Of a DNA stretch of 64,000 bases, positions 19,508-28,817 are shown piece by piece; the first letter of the stretch is position 1, and every line of letters begins with the position of its first letter. The stretch covers positions 1 to 64,000 of the forward strand of contig CACEFK010000002.1 in assembly GCA_902558835.1 (NCBI GenBank). The letters run 5' to 3'. Source of the stretch: an uncultured Pelagibacteraceae bacterium. Lineage in GTDB: Bacteria; Pseudomonadota; Alphaproteobacteria; Pelagibacterales; Pelagibacteraceae. Made by a program: the position numbers and the translations under genes. The notes beneath the pieces were generated by a model. That model saw only the letters and a list, made by a program, of their open reading frames with translations. It was not told the DNA's origin and made no database searches.

Positions 19508-19969
19508 ATGGATTTTGAAAATAAAATTAAAGAATTAAAGATTAATCTTCCAGAGGCAAAACCACCTGTTGGTTCTTATGTTGCAACAAAAATTGTTGGT
19601 AATTTACTTTATATTTCAGGACAGATTTCTATTTCAGAAAATGGTGAATTAATAAAAGGAAAAGTTGGAAAAGATCTATCTGTAGATGATGGTTACAAAG
19701 CAGCTGAAAGATGTGGTTTAAGTATTATATCGCAAGCAAAAGTAGCTTGTCATGGAGATCTTTCTAAAATTAAATCTTGCGTAAAATTAACAGGTTTTGT
19801 CAATTCAACTGATAACTTTACAGATCAACCAAAAGTAATTAATGGAGCTTCTGATTTAATCGCTTCTATTTTTGGTGAAGCAGGAATGCACACTAGAGCA
19901 GCAGTAAGTACAAATAGCTTACCACTTGGTGTGTCTGTTGAAGTTGATGCAATTTTTGAGTTAATTTAA
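19508..19969 (+). CDS. RidA/YjgF family enamine/imine deaminase
   Basis: 153-residue protein of the RidA superfamily, longer-form subgroup (YjgF-like, TIGR/DUF1471-type annotation 'RidA family protein'). Recognisable parts are PVGSYVATKIVGNLLYISGQIS near the start and AGMHTRAAVSTNSLPLGVSVEVDAIFEL at the end, including the arginine that binds carboxylate in RidA. Canonical RidA detoxifies 2-aminoacrylate-type imines; this subgroup's substrate is not established. Convergent with ugd, 1 bp apart. Confidence 0.88.
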   Translation: MDFENKIKELKINLPEAKPPVGSYVATKIVGNLLYISGQISISENGELIKGKVGKDLSVDDGYKAAERCGLSIISQAKVACHGDLSKIKSCVKLTGFVNSTDNFTDQPKVINGASDLIASIFGEAGMHTRAAVSTNSLPLGVSVEVDAIFELI

Positions 19970-19970
19970 A

Positions 19971-21269
19971 TTATCTTCCAATACCAAAATATTTAAAACC
20001 TAGTTTTTTAATTTTTTTTGGTGAATAAATATTTCTCATATCGTAAATAATGAGTTTTTTATTTTTTGAAAATTTTTTGAAATTAATTGATTTAAAATCA
20101 TTCCATTCTGTATGTATAATTACAATATCTGATTCTTTGACCGATTCTTGTATTGAATTAGAAGATTCAACATTTTTTAATTTTTTAAATTCTTTTTTTG
20201 ATCCTGTAGGATCATAATATTTAATTTTTGCACCTTTTTTCGATAAAAATGGAATTAATTTTAGGCTAGACGAGTCTCTCATATCGTCAGTATTTGCTTT
20301 AAAAGTTACACCTAAAAAGGATACAATTTTATTTTTAATTTTATTATTTAAAATTAAACTAACTCTTTTGGATAATAAATCAGATCTTAAATCATTAGAT
20401 CTGATAACGCTTTTTACCACTGATAAATTAGTTTTGAATTTATCAGCAGTTGAAACTAAAGCTTTGGTATCTTTTGGAAAACATGACCCACCGTATGCAG
20501 GTCCAGCTCTTAAAAATCTGCTACCAATTCTTTTATCTAATCCAATTCCTATTGAGATATCCTCAATATCTATAGCAGTTTTTTCACATAAATTTGATAT
20601 TTCATTTATAAAGGTAATCTTTGTTGCCAAAAAGGCATTTGAAGCATATTTAATTAATTCAGCTGCTCTTCTTTTTGTAGAAAGAAATTTTGCACCTTTT
20701 GATATTAGTGGTGAATATAAACTTTTTAATATTCTCAGGGATTTACTATCATTTGATCCAACTACAACTCTATCTGGATAGATAAAATCTCTGATAGCCT
20801 CACCTTCTCTTAAAAATTCAGGATTAGATACTACTGAAAAAAATTTTTTATTTACTTTTTTAGATATAATTTTTTCAATCTCATCACCTGTTGTCACGGG
20901 CACAGTCGATTTATTGATTATAATTTTAAATTTTTTAATAGATTTAGATATTTCTTTTGCAGCAGCATATACTTGGCTTAAGTCAGCACTATTACTATTT
21001 TTTTTGGTTGGTGTTCCTACACATATAAAAACAATATCTGATTTTTTTACCGACTCTTTTAGGTTTGTTGAAAAATTCAGTCTTTTATTTTTATAGTTTT
21101 TTAAAACTAACTCTTCTAAACCAGGTTCGTAAATAGGAACAATACCTTTTTTTAAATTGTTAATTTTTTTTAAATCTTTATCAACACATATGACATCATT
21201 GCCTAAATCAGAAAAACAAACGCCACTAACTAAACCAACATAACCCGTGCCAATCATACATAATTTCAT
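19971..21269 (-). CDS. ugd: UDP-glucose 6-dehydrogenase
   Basis: Oxidises UDP-glucose to UDP-glucuronate with two NAD+. 432 residues from the ATG giving MKLCMIGTGYVGLVSG; the ORF track's extra 17 residues would run into galU. An N-terminal NAD-binding Rossmann motif GTGYVGLVSGVCFSDLG is present, catalytic Cys263 lies in YGGSCFPKDTKAL, and the C-terminal UDP-binding domain contains SFLGVTFKANTDDMRDS. It overlaps the end of galU by 4 bases, which makes a two-gene UDP-glucose/UDP-glucuronate operon, probably for surface sugars. Confidence 0.94.
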   Translation of the reverse strand: MKLCMIGTGYVGLVSGVCFSDLGNDVICVDKDLKKINNLKKGIVPIYEPGLEELVLKNYKNKRLNFSTNLKESVKKSDIVFICVGTPTKKNSNSADLSQVYAAAKEISKSIKKFKIIINKSTVPVTTGDEIEKIISKKVNKKFFSVVSNPEFLREGEAIRDFIYPDRVVVGSNDSKSLRILKSLYSPLISKGAKFLSTKRRAAELIKYASNAFLATKITFINEISNLCEKTAIDIEDISIGIGLDKRIGSRFLRAGPAYGGSCFPKDTKALVSTADKFKTNLSVVKSVIRSNDLRSDLLSKRVSLILNNKIKNKIVSFLGVTFKANTDDMRDSSSLKLIPFLSKKGAKIKYYDPTGSKKEFKKLKNVESSNSIQESVKESDIVIIHTEWNDFKSINFKKFSKNKKLIIYDMRNIYSPKKIKKLGFKYFGIGR

Positions 21270-22081
21270 ATTTTTCCTATTTCTTTTGAAGAGTTGATAT
21301 AGCCAATCATTGTTCCACAATCAAGATACTTACCTTCAAAATTATGAGCTATGAATTTTTCTTTATCATTAATTAATAGCTGTATTGCATCAGTAATGTG
21401 TATCTCCTTACCTTTACCAGGTTTAAGAGATTTTATTTTTTTAAAAATTGTACGCGGTAATATATATCTTCCAATAACAGCATTGTTAGATGGTGCTTTT
21501 TTTGCTGATGGTTTTTCAACTACACCATCAATAATATAATTTCTTTTATTTAATTTTTTATTAACTTTATATATCCCCCATCTTGAAACATTATTTTTTT
21601 TTACTTTCATTGATGCCATCACAGATGCTTTATATTTTTTATGAACCTTGATCATTGACTTAGAACAATTTTTTTTAATTATTAAATCATCTGGTAACAA
21701 CATTAAAAAATATTTATTTTTAATGTATTTTTGTGTCTTAAGGACGGCATCACCTGTGCCCTTTGGAATATTTTGAAAAACAAACTTAATTTTACTCTTA
21801 TATTTAAGTATTTTTTTATATTCATTAATTAATCTAGGATCTTTCTTTTTTTTAAGAATATTTTTATAAAATTGATCACTGTAAAAATATTTTTTAATCA
21901 TTAATTTTTTAGTAGAGATAATAAAAACAATCTCTTTAATACCTGCATCAATGCATTCATCTAGAATATATTCAATTCCGGGTCTTCCATTTATAGGTAA
22001 AAGCTCTTTAGCAAAAACACTTGTTAAAGGTAATAACCGAGTTCCAAGTCCTGCTAAAGGAATAATTGCTTGTTTAATCAT
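21266..22081 (-). CDS. galU: UTP-glucose-1-phosphate uridylyltransferase
   Basis: Makes UDP-glucose from glucose-1-P and UTP. 271 residues with the nucleotidyltransferase signature IPLAGLGTRLLPLTSVFAKELLPI at the N-terminus, LPDDLIIKK in the middle and GRYILPRTIF later. First gene of the galU-ugd pair, with a 4-bp overlap. It diverges from panC across only a few bases, so its promoter must overlap the panC 5' end or leader. Confidence 0.94.
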   Translation of the reverse strand: MIKQAIIPLAGLGTRLLPLTSVFAKELLPINGRPGIEYILDECIDAGIKEIVFIISTKKLMIKKYFYSDQFYKNILKKKKDPRLINEYKKILKYKSKIKFVFQNIPKGTGDAVLKTQKYIKNKYFLMLLPDDLIIKKNCSKSMIKVHKKYKASVMASMKVKKNNVSRWGIYKVNKKLNKRNYIIDGVVEKPSAKKAPSNNAVIGRYILPRTIFKKIKSLKPGKGKEIHITDAIQLLINDKEKFIAHNFEGKYLDCGTMIGYINSSKEIGKI

Positions 22082-22115
22082 TTAAATGTTTTACTTATTA
22101 AATATTTTTATACAA

Positions 22116-22931
22116 ATGAAAGTTTTATTAAACAATACGTCATTATTTGAATCATTAAGGCCATTTAATGACCTTGGCTTTGTTCCAACTATGGGTGGAA
22201 TACATAATGGTCATTTATCATTGATAAATAAATCAAATAAACTTTGCGAAAAAACAATTGTAAGTATTTTTGTTAATCCAAAACAATTTAATAAAAAAAA
22301 AGATTTAAAATCCTATCCAAGAAATATCAAAAAAGATTTAAAAATTCTTGAAAAAAGCAAAAAAGTTGATTTTGTTTATCTTCCTAAATTTAAAGACATA
22401 TACAAAGATAAAAAAAAATCAAAAATTACATTACAAAAAAAAGATAAAATTTTGTGTGCTAAATTTAGAAAAGGGCATTTTGAAGGTGTTTTAGATGTAA
22501 TGAATAAATTAACTAAAATTGTGAAACCTAAAAAAATATTTATGGGAGAAAAAGATTTTCAACAGCTACATTTGGTAAGAAAAGAATTGGGAAAAAAATA
22601 TAAAACTAAGGTTATTCCTTGCAAAACAGTTCGGGATAGGAATAATGTAGCACTTTCATCAAGAAACCTTCTTTTAAATAAATCTAATTTAATCATAGCA
22701 GCAAAAATTTATGAAAAACTAGTAAGTATTAAAAAATATATTAAAAATAAGAAAAATATAAGAACCTTTTTAAATCTTCAAAAAAAAGAATTAAAAAATA
22801 ATTATAAAATTAAAATCGATTATTTAGAGCTAAGAAATATTAAAAATTTAAAAATTTCAAGTACAAATAAAAATTCAAGATTATTTATTGCTTATTATTT
22901 AAATAATGTCAGATTGATTGATAACTTGTAA
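22116..22931 (+). CDS. panC: Pantothenate synthetase
   Basis: Ligates pantoate and beta-alanine using ATP. The HIGH-like site is VPTMGGIHNGHLSLI, followed by FVNPKQFN, the GEKDFQQLHLVRK segment and the KMSKS-like region VALSSRN. I choose the ATG at 22116 (271 residues), which aligns with other PanC N-termini; the ORF-track ATG at 22086 adds ten hydrophobic residues and remains possible. panB and panD are not nearby. The gene is very Lys/Asn rich like its neighbours. Confidence 0.9.
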   Translation: MKVLLNNTSLFESLRPFNDLGFVPTMGGIHNGHLSLINKSNKLCEKTIVSIFVNPKQFNKKKDLKSYPRNIKKDLKILEKSKKVDFVYLPKFKDIYKDKKKSKITLQKKDKILCAKFRKGHFEGVLDVMNKLTKIVKPKKIFMGEKDFQQLHLVRKELGKKYKTKVIPCKTVRDRNNVALSSRNLLLNKSNLIIAAKIYEKLVSIKKYIKNKKNIRTFLNLQKKELKNNYKIKIDYLELRNIKNLKISSTNKNSRLFIAYYLNNVRLIDNL

Positions 22932-22933
22932 TT

Positions 22934-24307
22934 TTATAAAAAATATGCTCCAACCCCTAAAAAAGAAACGAAACCAATTACATCTGTAATCGTCGTCACA
23001 AAAACACTTGAAGCAATCGCTGGATCTATATTCATTTTTTTTAAGGTAAAAGGGACTAATATACCAAATAATCCAGCTATGATCATTGTTAGTACCATAG
23101 ATATTGCTATGATCAGAGAAAGAATACTATCTTGAAACCATAGCTGAACAACAAAAGCACTTATTGCTGCAAATATAATTCCATTTAAAATGCCAATAGA
23201 AAATTCTTTAAATACATTTGATGAAAAGTTATTTTGAGTTAAATCATTTGTAGCTATAGTTCTTACTGTAACTGCAAGTGTTTGCATTCCAGCATTTCCT
23301 CCCATCGAAGCTACAATAGGCATTAAGAAAGCTAGTACTACCATTTGTTCAATGGTTGCTCCAAATAAACTAATGCACCATGTTGCTAGAAAGGCTGTAA
23401 ATAAATTTAGTAATAGCCAATTGAATCTTCTCTTTGTTTTTTTTACAACTCCATCAGTAATTTCCTCATCTCCTACCCCTGCTAATCTTAAAGCATCTTC
23501 CTCAGCTTCCTCTTTCAAGACTGTTAAAACGTCATCGTTCATAATCATACCAACTAATTTATTGTTTTTGTCTACAACAGCAGCTGAATTCAAATTATAA
23601 TTTTCAAATAAGTTAGCAACTTCCTCTTTATCCATTTCAACAGGAATTAATAATTGAGATTCTGACATAATTGTTGCCATTTTAGTGTCTCGAGGTGTTG
23701 TCAAAACTCTAGATGAAGGAACAGTACCTATTGGTTTAAAATCCTCATTGACAATAAAAATTTCTAAAAACTCTTCTGGTAAATCTTTGTTCTCTCTTAA
23801 ATAATCAATTGTTTGACCTACAGACCAATTACTTGGAATAGCTGTAAATTCACGCTGCATAAGTCTAGCAGCGGTGTCTTCTGGATAGCTTAAGCTTTCT
23901 AATAGAGCAAATCTATCTTTAGGGGGTAAAGAGCTAAGGATTGCGTTTTTATCCTCTTCAGGAACATTTTCTAATATAGATATAGCATCATCTGACTCTA
24001 AACCCTTTAGAATACTAACTATGGATTCTGAAGACAAATATGTAATAATTTCGGATTGAATAGACTCATTTAATTCAACAAAAACGTCCGGATCAATATT
24101 AAAATTGTTTAATTTAATTAAACTTTCTCTATCCCCTTCACTAAGATGTTCGATAATATCTGCAGCATCAGCAGGGTGCATTTCGTTAAATGAATTAGTA
24201 ATAAATTGGGCGTCATTGTTAGCTATTTTGCTAGTAACAACTCTTATATATTCTTTATTAAATTCAAAATTTACTTTTTTATCTTTAGTTTTTTTAGTTA
24301 AAGACAT
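22934..24307 (-). CDS. mgtE: Magnesium transporter MgtE
   Basis: 457-residue Mg2+ channel. Cytosolic N domain of helical repeats to about residue 135 (DAADIIEHLSEGDRESLI..., EDKNAILSSLPPKDR), then two CBS domains (about 140-260), and a C-terminal pore domain with five hydrophobic segments including PIVASMGGNAGMQTLAVTVR. The family senses Mg2+ through the N/CBS part. Single gene, convergent with panC (2 bp) and divergent from lipB (61-bp spacer, too short for an M-box riboswitch). Confidence 0.95.
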   Translation of the reverse strand: MSLTKKTKDKKVNFEFNKEYIRVVTSKIANNDAQFITNSFNEMHPADAADIIEHLSEGDRESLIKLNNFNIDPDVFVELNESIQSEIITYLSSESIVSILKGLESDDAISILENVPEEDKNAILSSLPPKDRFALLESLSYPEDTAARLMQREFTAIPSNWSVGQTIDYLRENKDLPEEFLEIFIVNEDFKPIGTVPSSRVLTTPRDTKMATIMSESQLLIPVEMDKEEVANLFENYNLNSAAVVDKNNKLVGMIMNDDVLTVLKEEAEEDALRLAGVGDEEITDGVVKKTKRRFNWLLLNLFTAFLATWCISLFGATIEQMVVLAFLMPIVASMGGNAGMQTLAVTVRTIATNDLTQNNFSSNVFKEFSIGILNGIIFAAISAFVVQLWFQDSILSLIIAISMVLTMIIAGLFGILVPFTLKKMNIDPAIASSVFVTTITDVIGFVSFLGVGAYFL

Positions 24308-24368
24308 AAATCTACCTATAATTTAGATTTGCACTATTAATACATAATAAAGATAATACAAATTATAA

Positions 24369-24986
24369 ATGAACATAGAGATCAAAAAGTCAATAAAACC
24401 AGTAAATTATTTTGATGCTATTAATGTACTAGAGTCAAGATTAAAGGATTTATATGAAAATAATGAGCAAGAATTAATTTGGACTTTAGAGCATAATGAA
24501 GTTTTTACAGCAGGAACTTCTTATAAAAAGAATGAGATTATTGATAAATCCATTAAAATATTAGAAACGAATAGAGGTGGTAAAATTACTTACCATGGAC
24601 CAGGTCAATTAATTTGTTATTTTGTTTTAGATTTGAGAAAAAAAAAAGATATCAGAAAATTTATAACAATTATCGAAAAAACAATAATTCAAACTTTAAA
24701 ATTTTATAAAATAGAAACTTTTCCAGATAAAGATAATATCGGTATATGGCATAAATATAATAATGAAGTTAAAAAAATTGCTGCAATAGGTATCAGAGTT
24801 AGCAAATGGATTGCCTATCATGGTTTTGCAATAAATATAAATAATGATCTAGAAAATTATAAAAAAATTATACCATGTGGTATTTCAGACAAAGGAGTAA
24901 CTAATTTAAAACATATTTTAGATCAGGATTACTCAAATCTAAGTGATATATTAATTAAAAATTTTATTTCAAATTTGAAAATTTAA
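24369..24986 (+). CDS. lipB: Lipoyl(octanoyl) transferase
   Basis: Transfers octanoate from ACP to lipoyl domains of 2-oxoacid dehydrogenases and GcvH. 205 residues with [21 protein letters not shown], catalytic Lys136 in [24 protein letters not shown], and catalytic Cys170 in [14 protein letters not shown]. Its 3' end overlaps the convergent pseudouridine synthase gene by 23 bases. Confidence 0.95.
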   Translation: MNIEIKKSIKPVNYFDAINVLESRLKDLYENNEQELIWTLEHNEVFTAGTSYKKNEIIDKSIKILETNRGGKITYHGPGQLICYFVLDLRKKKDIRKFITIIEKTIIQTLKFYKIETFPDKDNIGIWHKYNNEVKKIAAIGIRVSKWIAYHGFAININNDLENYKKIIPCGISDKGVTNLKHILDQDYSNLSDILIKNFISNLKI

Positions 24987-25881
24987 GTCTTTTAGATTTT
25001 AAAAGTTTTTTAAAATAATCAGGCAACAATGCTGAATAAGTATGTTTTATGTCATTAATTTTAAATTTTATTTGATATGAGTGTAACATTAAATTTTTAT
25101 TAATTCCTTTATTAGAATTTGATAATTTATATTTTGTATCGCCAAATATAGGATTTCCAATTGCATATAATTGTTTTCTTAACTGATGTTTTCTCCCGGT
25201 AATAGGTTTTAATTCTAATAAACTTGCTTCTGAATTTTTATCAATAACAGTGAAAATTGTTTTTGCTTTTTCTATTATTTTTTTATCACCATCGTATCTA
25301 ATTAGGTCGTTATCCCAAACACCAGACTTTTTATTAATTTCCCCTTGGCATATAGCTAAATAAGTTTTGTGTACTTTTCTTATTCTAAATAAAGAAGTAA
25401 GCAATTGAGCGCTCTCTCTGTTTTTGGCCATAATAAAAACTCCAGAAGTATCTTTATCTAATCTGTGAACAGAATATGGTTTTGTTCCTTCAAAAATTTC
25501 ACTTTTGGCAAAAATATCAACTAGATTTTTTTTTGATTTAGTTCCACCTTGAACAGATATGCCTGAGGTTTTATTTAACACTACAAAATTATCGTTATTG
25601 TCAATAATTTGATCTTCATTTGATTTGATAATTTCCTTTGAGGGTGAAAATTTAATTTTTTTTTGCTGAATTGTTTCTTTAAATTCAATGTTAAATATAT
25701 TTATTTCATCTTTCGTTTTTACTTTAAAAGAACTTTTTACTTTCTTTTTATTAATCTTTATTTTTCCTGTTCTTAAATATTTTTCAACAAGTCCTTGTGG
25801 AATTTTACCAATTTTTAATCTTAACCATCTGTCCAAACGCATATCATTACACGTTGAATCAACGATGTAAGATTTCTTCAT
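24964..25881 (-). CDS. RluC/RluD-type 23S rRNA pseudouridine synthase
   Basis: 305 residues: N-terminal S4 RNA-binding domain ([28 protein letters not shown]), then the RsuA/RluA catalytic domain with the HRLDKDTSG motif, whose Asp142 is the nucleophile, and [11 protein letters not shown]. Closest to RluC by the layout, but RluD-type specificity cannot be excluded. Last gene of the minus-strand ribosomal superoperon (10 bp after rplQ); it overlaps lipB tail to tail. Confidence 0.9.
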   Translation of the reverse strand: MKKSYIVDSTCNDMRLDRWLRLKIGKIPQGLVEKYLRTGKIKINKKKVKSSFKVKTKDEINIFNIEFKETIQQKKIKFSPSKEIIKSNEDQIIDNNDNFVVLNKTSGISVQGGTKSKKNLVDIFAKSEIFEGTKPYSVHRLDKDTSGVFIMAKNRESAQLLTSLFRIRKVHKTYLAICQGEINKKSGVWDNDLIRYDGDKKIIEKAKTIFTVIDKNSEASLLELKPITGRKHQLRKQLYAIGNPIFGDTKYKLSNSNKGINKNLMLHSYQIKFKINDIKHTYSALLPDYFKKLLKSKRLKFSNLK

Positions 25882-25891
25882 GATTTAAGAT

Positions 25892-26335
25892 TTAAACAGT
25901 AGCTTGTTTTTTTTCTTCCGTTTTAGGAGATTCTTTATTTGTGTCTTTTTTTGGTTTATCAACTCTCTTGGCTTCAACGTCTCTATCAACAAATTCAATT
26001 ATTGCCATTGGAGCATTATCTCCATATCTAAATCCAGCTTTAATTATTCTTGTGTAACCACCTTTTCTATCTTGATATCTTTTAGAAAGTGTTTTTTTAA
26101 CTTTATTGGCCGATTTAATGTCTTGTAGTTTAGAAACTAACATTTTAGTTGTCTGTAGGGTTTCTTTTTTACCTAATGTTATTATTTTATCCGCTTGAGG
26201 TTTTAAAAATTTAGCTTTTGGCAAAGTAGTTTTGATCTGCTCATACTTAATTAAAGAATTAAGCATATTCTTAAGTAAAGCTTTTCTGTGCTCTGACGTT
26301 CTATTTAACTTCTTATTTGCCAAACCATGTCTCAT
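25892..26335 (-). CDS. rplQ: 50S ribosomal protein L17
   Basis: Large-subunit protein near the exit tunnel. 147 residues with the invariant [24 protein letters not shown] start and [24 protein letters not shown]. The C-terminus has a ~25-residue Lys/Glu-rich extension beyond the E. coli protein. Its ATG overlaps the rpoA stop by one base; last ribosomal gene of the alpha operon (rpsM-rpsK-rpoA-rplQ). Confidence 0.98.
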   Translation of the reverse strand: MRHGLANKKLNRTSEHRKALLKNMLNSLIKYEQIKTTLPKAKFLKPQADKIITLGKKETLQTTKMLVSKLQDIKSANKVKKTLSKRYQDRKGGYTRIIKAGFRYGDNAPMAIIEFVDRDVEAKRVDKPKKDTNKESPKTEEKKQATV

Positions 26336-27363
26336 TAAATTGCTTCCTCCAATTTCTTAGACATTTCTGCAATGTTGTCTGGTGGCCAATTAGGTATTTC
26401 CATTCCTAAATATAAAGACATACCAGTTAAAACTTCTTTAATTTCATTTAGTGATTTTCTTCCAAAATTAGGTGTTCTTAACATTTCACCCTCTGATTTT
26501 TGAACTAGGTCACCGATATAAATAATATTATCATTTTTTAAGCAGTTCATTGATCTAACTGATAACTCTAATTCATCTACTTTTCTTAGTAAGTTTTTGT
26601 TAAATTCAGGTTCAGTAGAAACTTCTTTTACAGGAGCTTCAACTGGCTCATCAAAGTTTACAAACATTTTAAGCTGATCTTGGAAAATTCTAGCTGAATA
26701 AGCTACAGCATCCTCAGCAGAAATTGATCCATTAGTCTCAACTTCCATTATTAATTTATCATAATCTAGTGCTTTACCTTCTCTAGCAGTACTTACTGAA
26801 TATGAAACTTTTTTAACTGGACTATAAAGTGAGTCTATAGCAATTAGGCCTAATGGTGGCTCTTCAGGTTTATTTAGTTCTGCAGGAACATATCCCTTAC
26901 CTGTATTAACATTCATCTCCATATGAAAAGTAGTATTTTCATCTAGATTACAAATAACTAAATCAGGATTTAAAATCTCAACATCTGCAACTGGAGTTAT
27001 ATCTGAAGCTTTAATTTCTCCAGGTCCTTTAGCATCTAAGATTAATTTTTTTGTACCCTCAGAATTGCTTTTCAGTGCTAAAGATTTTACGTTTAAAACT
27101 ATATCAGTCACATCTTCTCTAACACCTTTTATTGAAGTGAATTCATGTAAAACACCATCGATTTGAATTGATGTTACAGCAGCTCCTCTTATAGATGATA
27201 ATAAAATCCTTCTTAGAGAATTTCCTAAAGTTAATCCATAACCTTTTTCTAAAGGCTCAGCTACAATTTTTGCATGAGTTAAGTCATCACTTATTTGAAC
27301 ATCTAATTTAGATGGCTTAATTAATGACTTCCAATTTTTTACATTAACATTTTCGACTTCCAT
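26335..27363 (-). CDS. rpoA: RNA polymerase alpha subunit
   Basis: Scaffold for polymerase assembly and contact for activators and UP elements. 342 residues: N-terminal domain with [22 protein letters not shown], linker around residues 235-250, and C-terminal domain ([23 protein letters not shown]...[17 protein letters not shown]) that binds DNA. It overlaps rpsK and rplQ by single bases. Confidence 0.98.
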   Translation of the reverse strand: MEVENVNVKNWKSLIKPSKLDVQISDDLTHAKIVAEPLEKGYGLTLGNSLRRILLSSIRGAAVTSIQIDGVLHEFTSIKGVREDVTDIVLNVKSLALKSNSEGTKKLILDAKGPGEIKASDITPVADVEILNPDLVICNLDENTTFHMEMNVNTGKGYVPAELNKPEEPPLGLIAIDSLYSPVKKVSYSVSTAREGKALDYDKLIMEVETNGSISAEDAVAYSARIFQDQLKMFVNFDEPVEAPVKEVSTEPEFNKNLLRKVDELELSVRSMNCLKNDNIIYIGDLVQKSEGEMLRTPNFGRKSLNEIKEVLTGMSLYLGMEIPNWPPDNIAEMSKKLEEAI

Positions 27364-27812
27364 TAAACTCTCCTTTTCTTTGGTGGTCTAGTTCCATTAT
27401 GAGGCATTGGCGTTGTGTCTTTAATTGACAAAATCTTAAATCCTCTAGCTTGCAATGCTCTTAAAGCTGTTTCTCTTCCTGATCCAGGTCCTTTGACTTC
27501 AACGGATAAAGTTTTCATTCCGTATTCAAGAGCTTTCGAAGCAGCAGCATCAGCTGCTATCTGCGCAGCGTAAGGAGTAGATTTTCTTGATCCCTTAAAA
27601 CCTTTTTGTCCAGCAGATGCCCAAGAAATTACATTTCCATTTGTATCAGCAATAGAGATAATAGTATTATTAAATGTTGATTGCACATATGCAATTCCAT
27701 TTAAAATATTTTTTTTAACTTTCTTTTTTTTTGAATAAGAACTTTTTACACTTTTCTTAGTAGACTTTTCTACCTTCTGATCTTTATTCTCAACCTTATC
27801 AGTTTTTGCCAT
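27363..27812 (-). CDS. rpsK: 30S ribosomal protein S11
   Basis: Platform protein of the small subunit. 149 residues: a Lys/Ser-rich N-terminal extension of about 30 residues ([23 protein letters not shown]) precedes the normal core ([24 protein letters not shown]...[27 protein letters not shown]). The extension resembles those of other alphaproteobacteria. Located 2 bp after rpsM. Confidence 0.98.
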   Translation of the reverse strand: MAKTDKVENKDQKVEKSTKKSVKSSYSKKKKVKKNILNGIAYVQSTFNNTIISIADTNGNVISWASAGQKGFKGSRKSTPYAAQIAADAAASKALEYGMKTLSVEVKGPGSGRETALRALQARGFKILSIKDTTPMPHNGTRPPKKRRV

Positions 27813-27814
27813 AA

Positions 27815-28198
27815 CTATTTTTTAGTTGGTGTTAATTTTTTTCCAGCAATAGCGATTGCTTTACCTTTTCTTGTCCTCGCATTGCATCTAGTTCTTTGTC
27901 CTCTAACAGGTAATTTTTTTCTATGTCTTGTTCCTCTGTAACAAGCTAGATCAATTAATCTTTTAATACTTAATGAATAATCTCTCCTTAAATCACCTTC
28001 TACTTTAAAGTTTTGATCGATGTACTCTCTAATTTTTAAAATCTCTTCATCTGTTAATTCATTTACTCTTTTAGCTCTTGGAATTTCTAAAGATGAACAA
28101 ATTTGTTGAGAGAATTTATCACCAATGCCATAAATATAAGTTAAGCCTATATGAACAAGTTTATTCTGTGGAATGTTTATACCTGCGATACGAGCCAT
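27815..28198 (-). CDS. rpsM: 30S ribosomal protein S13
   Basis: Head protein contacting 5S/L5 in bridge B1. 127 residues with [59 protein letters not shown]. First gene of the alpha operon; a strong-looking promoter (TTGACT-16-TATAAA) lies in the 55-bp gap before it, so the operon can be transcribed independently of adk/secY. rpmJ (L36), often located here, is absent. Confidence 0.98.
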   Translation of the reverse strand: MARIAGINIPQNKLVHIGLTYIYGIGDKFSQQICSSLEIPRAKRVNELTDEEILKIREYIDQNFKVEGDLRRDYSLSIKRLIDLACYRGTRHRKKLPVRGQRTRCNARTRKGKAIAIAGKKLTPTKK

Positions 28199-28221
28199 AA
28201 TTTTTGTGATAAATTGTGCCT

Positions 28222-28249
28222 TTTATATAAGAAGATTAATCAAAGTCAA
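28222..28249 (-). promoter_or_regulatory. Sigma-70-type promoter for rpsM-rpsK-rpoA-rplQ
   Basis: On the minus strand, TTGACT (28249-28244), a 16-bp spacer and TATAAA (28227-28222) each match the -35/-10 consensus at 5 of 6 positions. It starts five bases after the adk stop and about 24 bp before the rpsM ATG, so the leader would be roughly 15-18 nt. This is the best promoter-like sequence I see inside the superoperon. Confidence 0.65.
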
Positions 28250-28253
28250 CGTC

Positions 28254-28817
28254 TTATACATTGATAAAAGCCTCTATTTTCCTTGTTATTTCTTCAATTT
28301 CTAAGCTTCCATCAATCTCTTTAAAATTTGGATTCTCAGAGTAGAAATTTAGAACTGGTTGGGTTGTTTCCATGTATTTCTCATACCTTGAAACTATCGT
28401 ATGAGTCTCATCATCAGACCTATTTTCTATAATTTTTCTCTTCTCAAGCCTTTTGAGAATTGTTTCTTTATCTACGTTTAGAAATAAAATTAAATCTATG
28501 CTCTGATTTGAATTTTTTAGTAACACTTCTAAATTTTTAGCCTGACTTAATGATCGAGGATATCCATCAAAGACTAATTTATTTTTTTTTTGAGGATCAG
28601 ATATTAAATTTTCTATAAGCTTATTAACAATATCATCACTGATAAATTTTCCATTCTTCATGTCATTGGTTATTTCTCTACCAATGAATGAATTTTTTCT
28701 GATTTCTTCTCTTAAAAGATCACCTGTTGAAATTTGAAAAGCATTTAATTTTTTTACAAGGTATTTAGACTGAGTACCTTTTCCAGCACCAGGAGGTCCA
28801 AATAAAATTATATTCAC
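28254..28817 (-). CDS. adk: Adenylate kinase (short form)
   Basis: Interconverts ATP + AMP and 2 ADP. 187 residues, the short type without the extended LID insertion (E. coli has 214). The P-loop FGPPGAGKGTQ, STGDLLREEIR and FDGYPRSLSQAKNLE are intact; the LID is reduced to the segment around RSDDETHTIVSRYEKY. Sits between secY (no gap) and rpsM in the usual spc/alpha junction position. Confidence 0.97.
   Translation of the reverse strand: MNIILFGPPGAGKGTQSKYLVKKLNAFQISTGDLLREEIRKNSFIGREITNDMKNGKFISDDIVNKLIENLISDPQKKNKLVFDGYPRSLSQAKNLEVLLKNSNQSIDLILFLNVDKETILKRLEKRKIIENRSDDETHTIVSRYEKYMETTQPVLNFYSENPNFKEIDGSLEIEEITRKIEAFINV

Noticed and set aside
24308-24368. M-box Mg2+ riboswitch for mgtE
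   Set aside because: The 61-bp divergent spacer is far too short for an M-box and shows no such structure.
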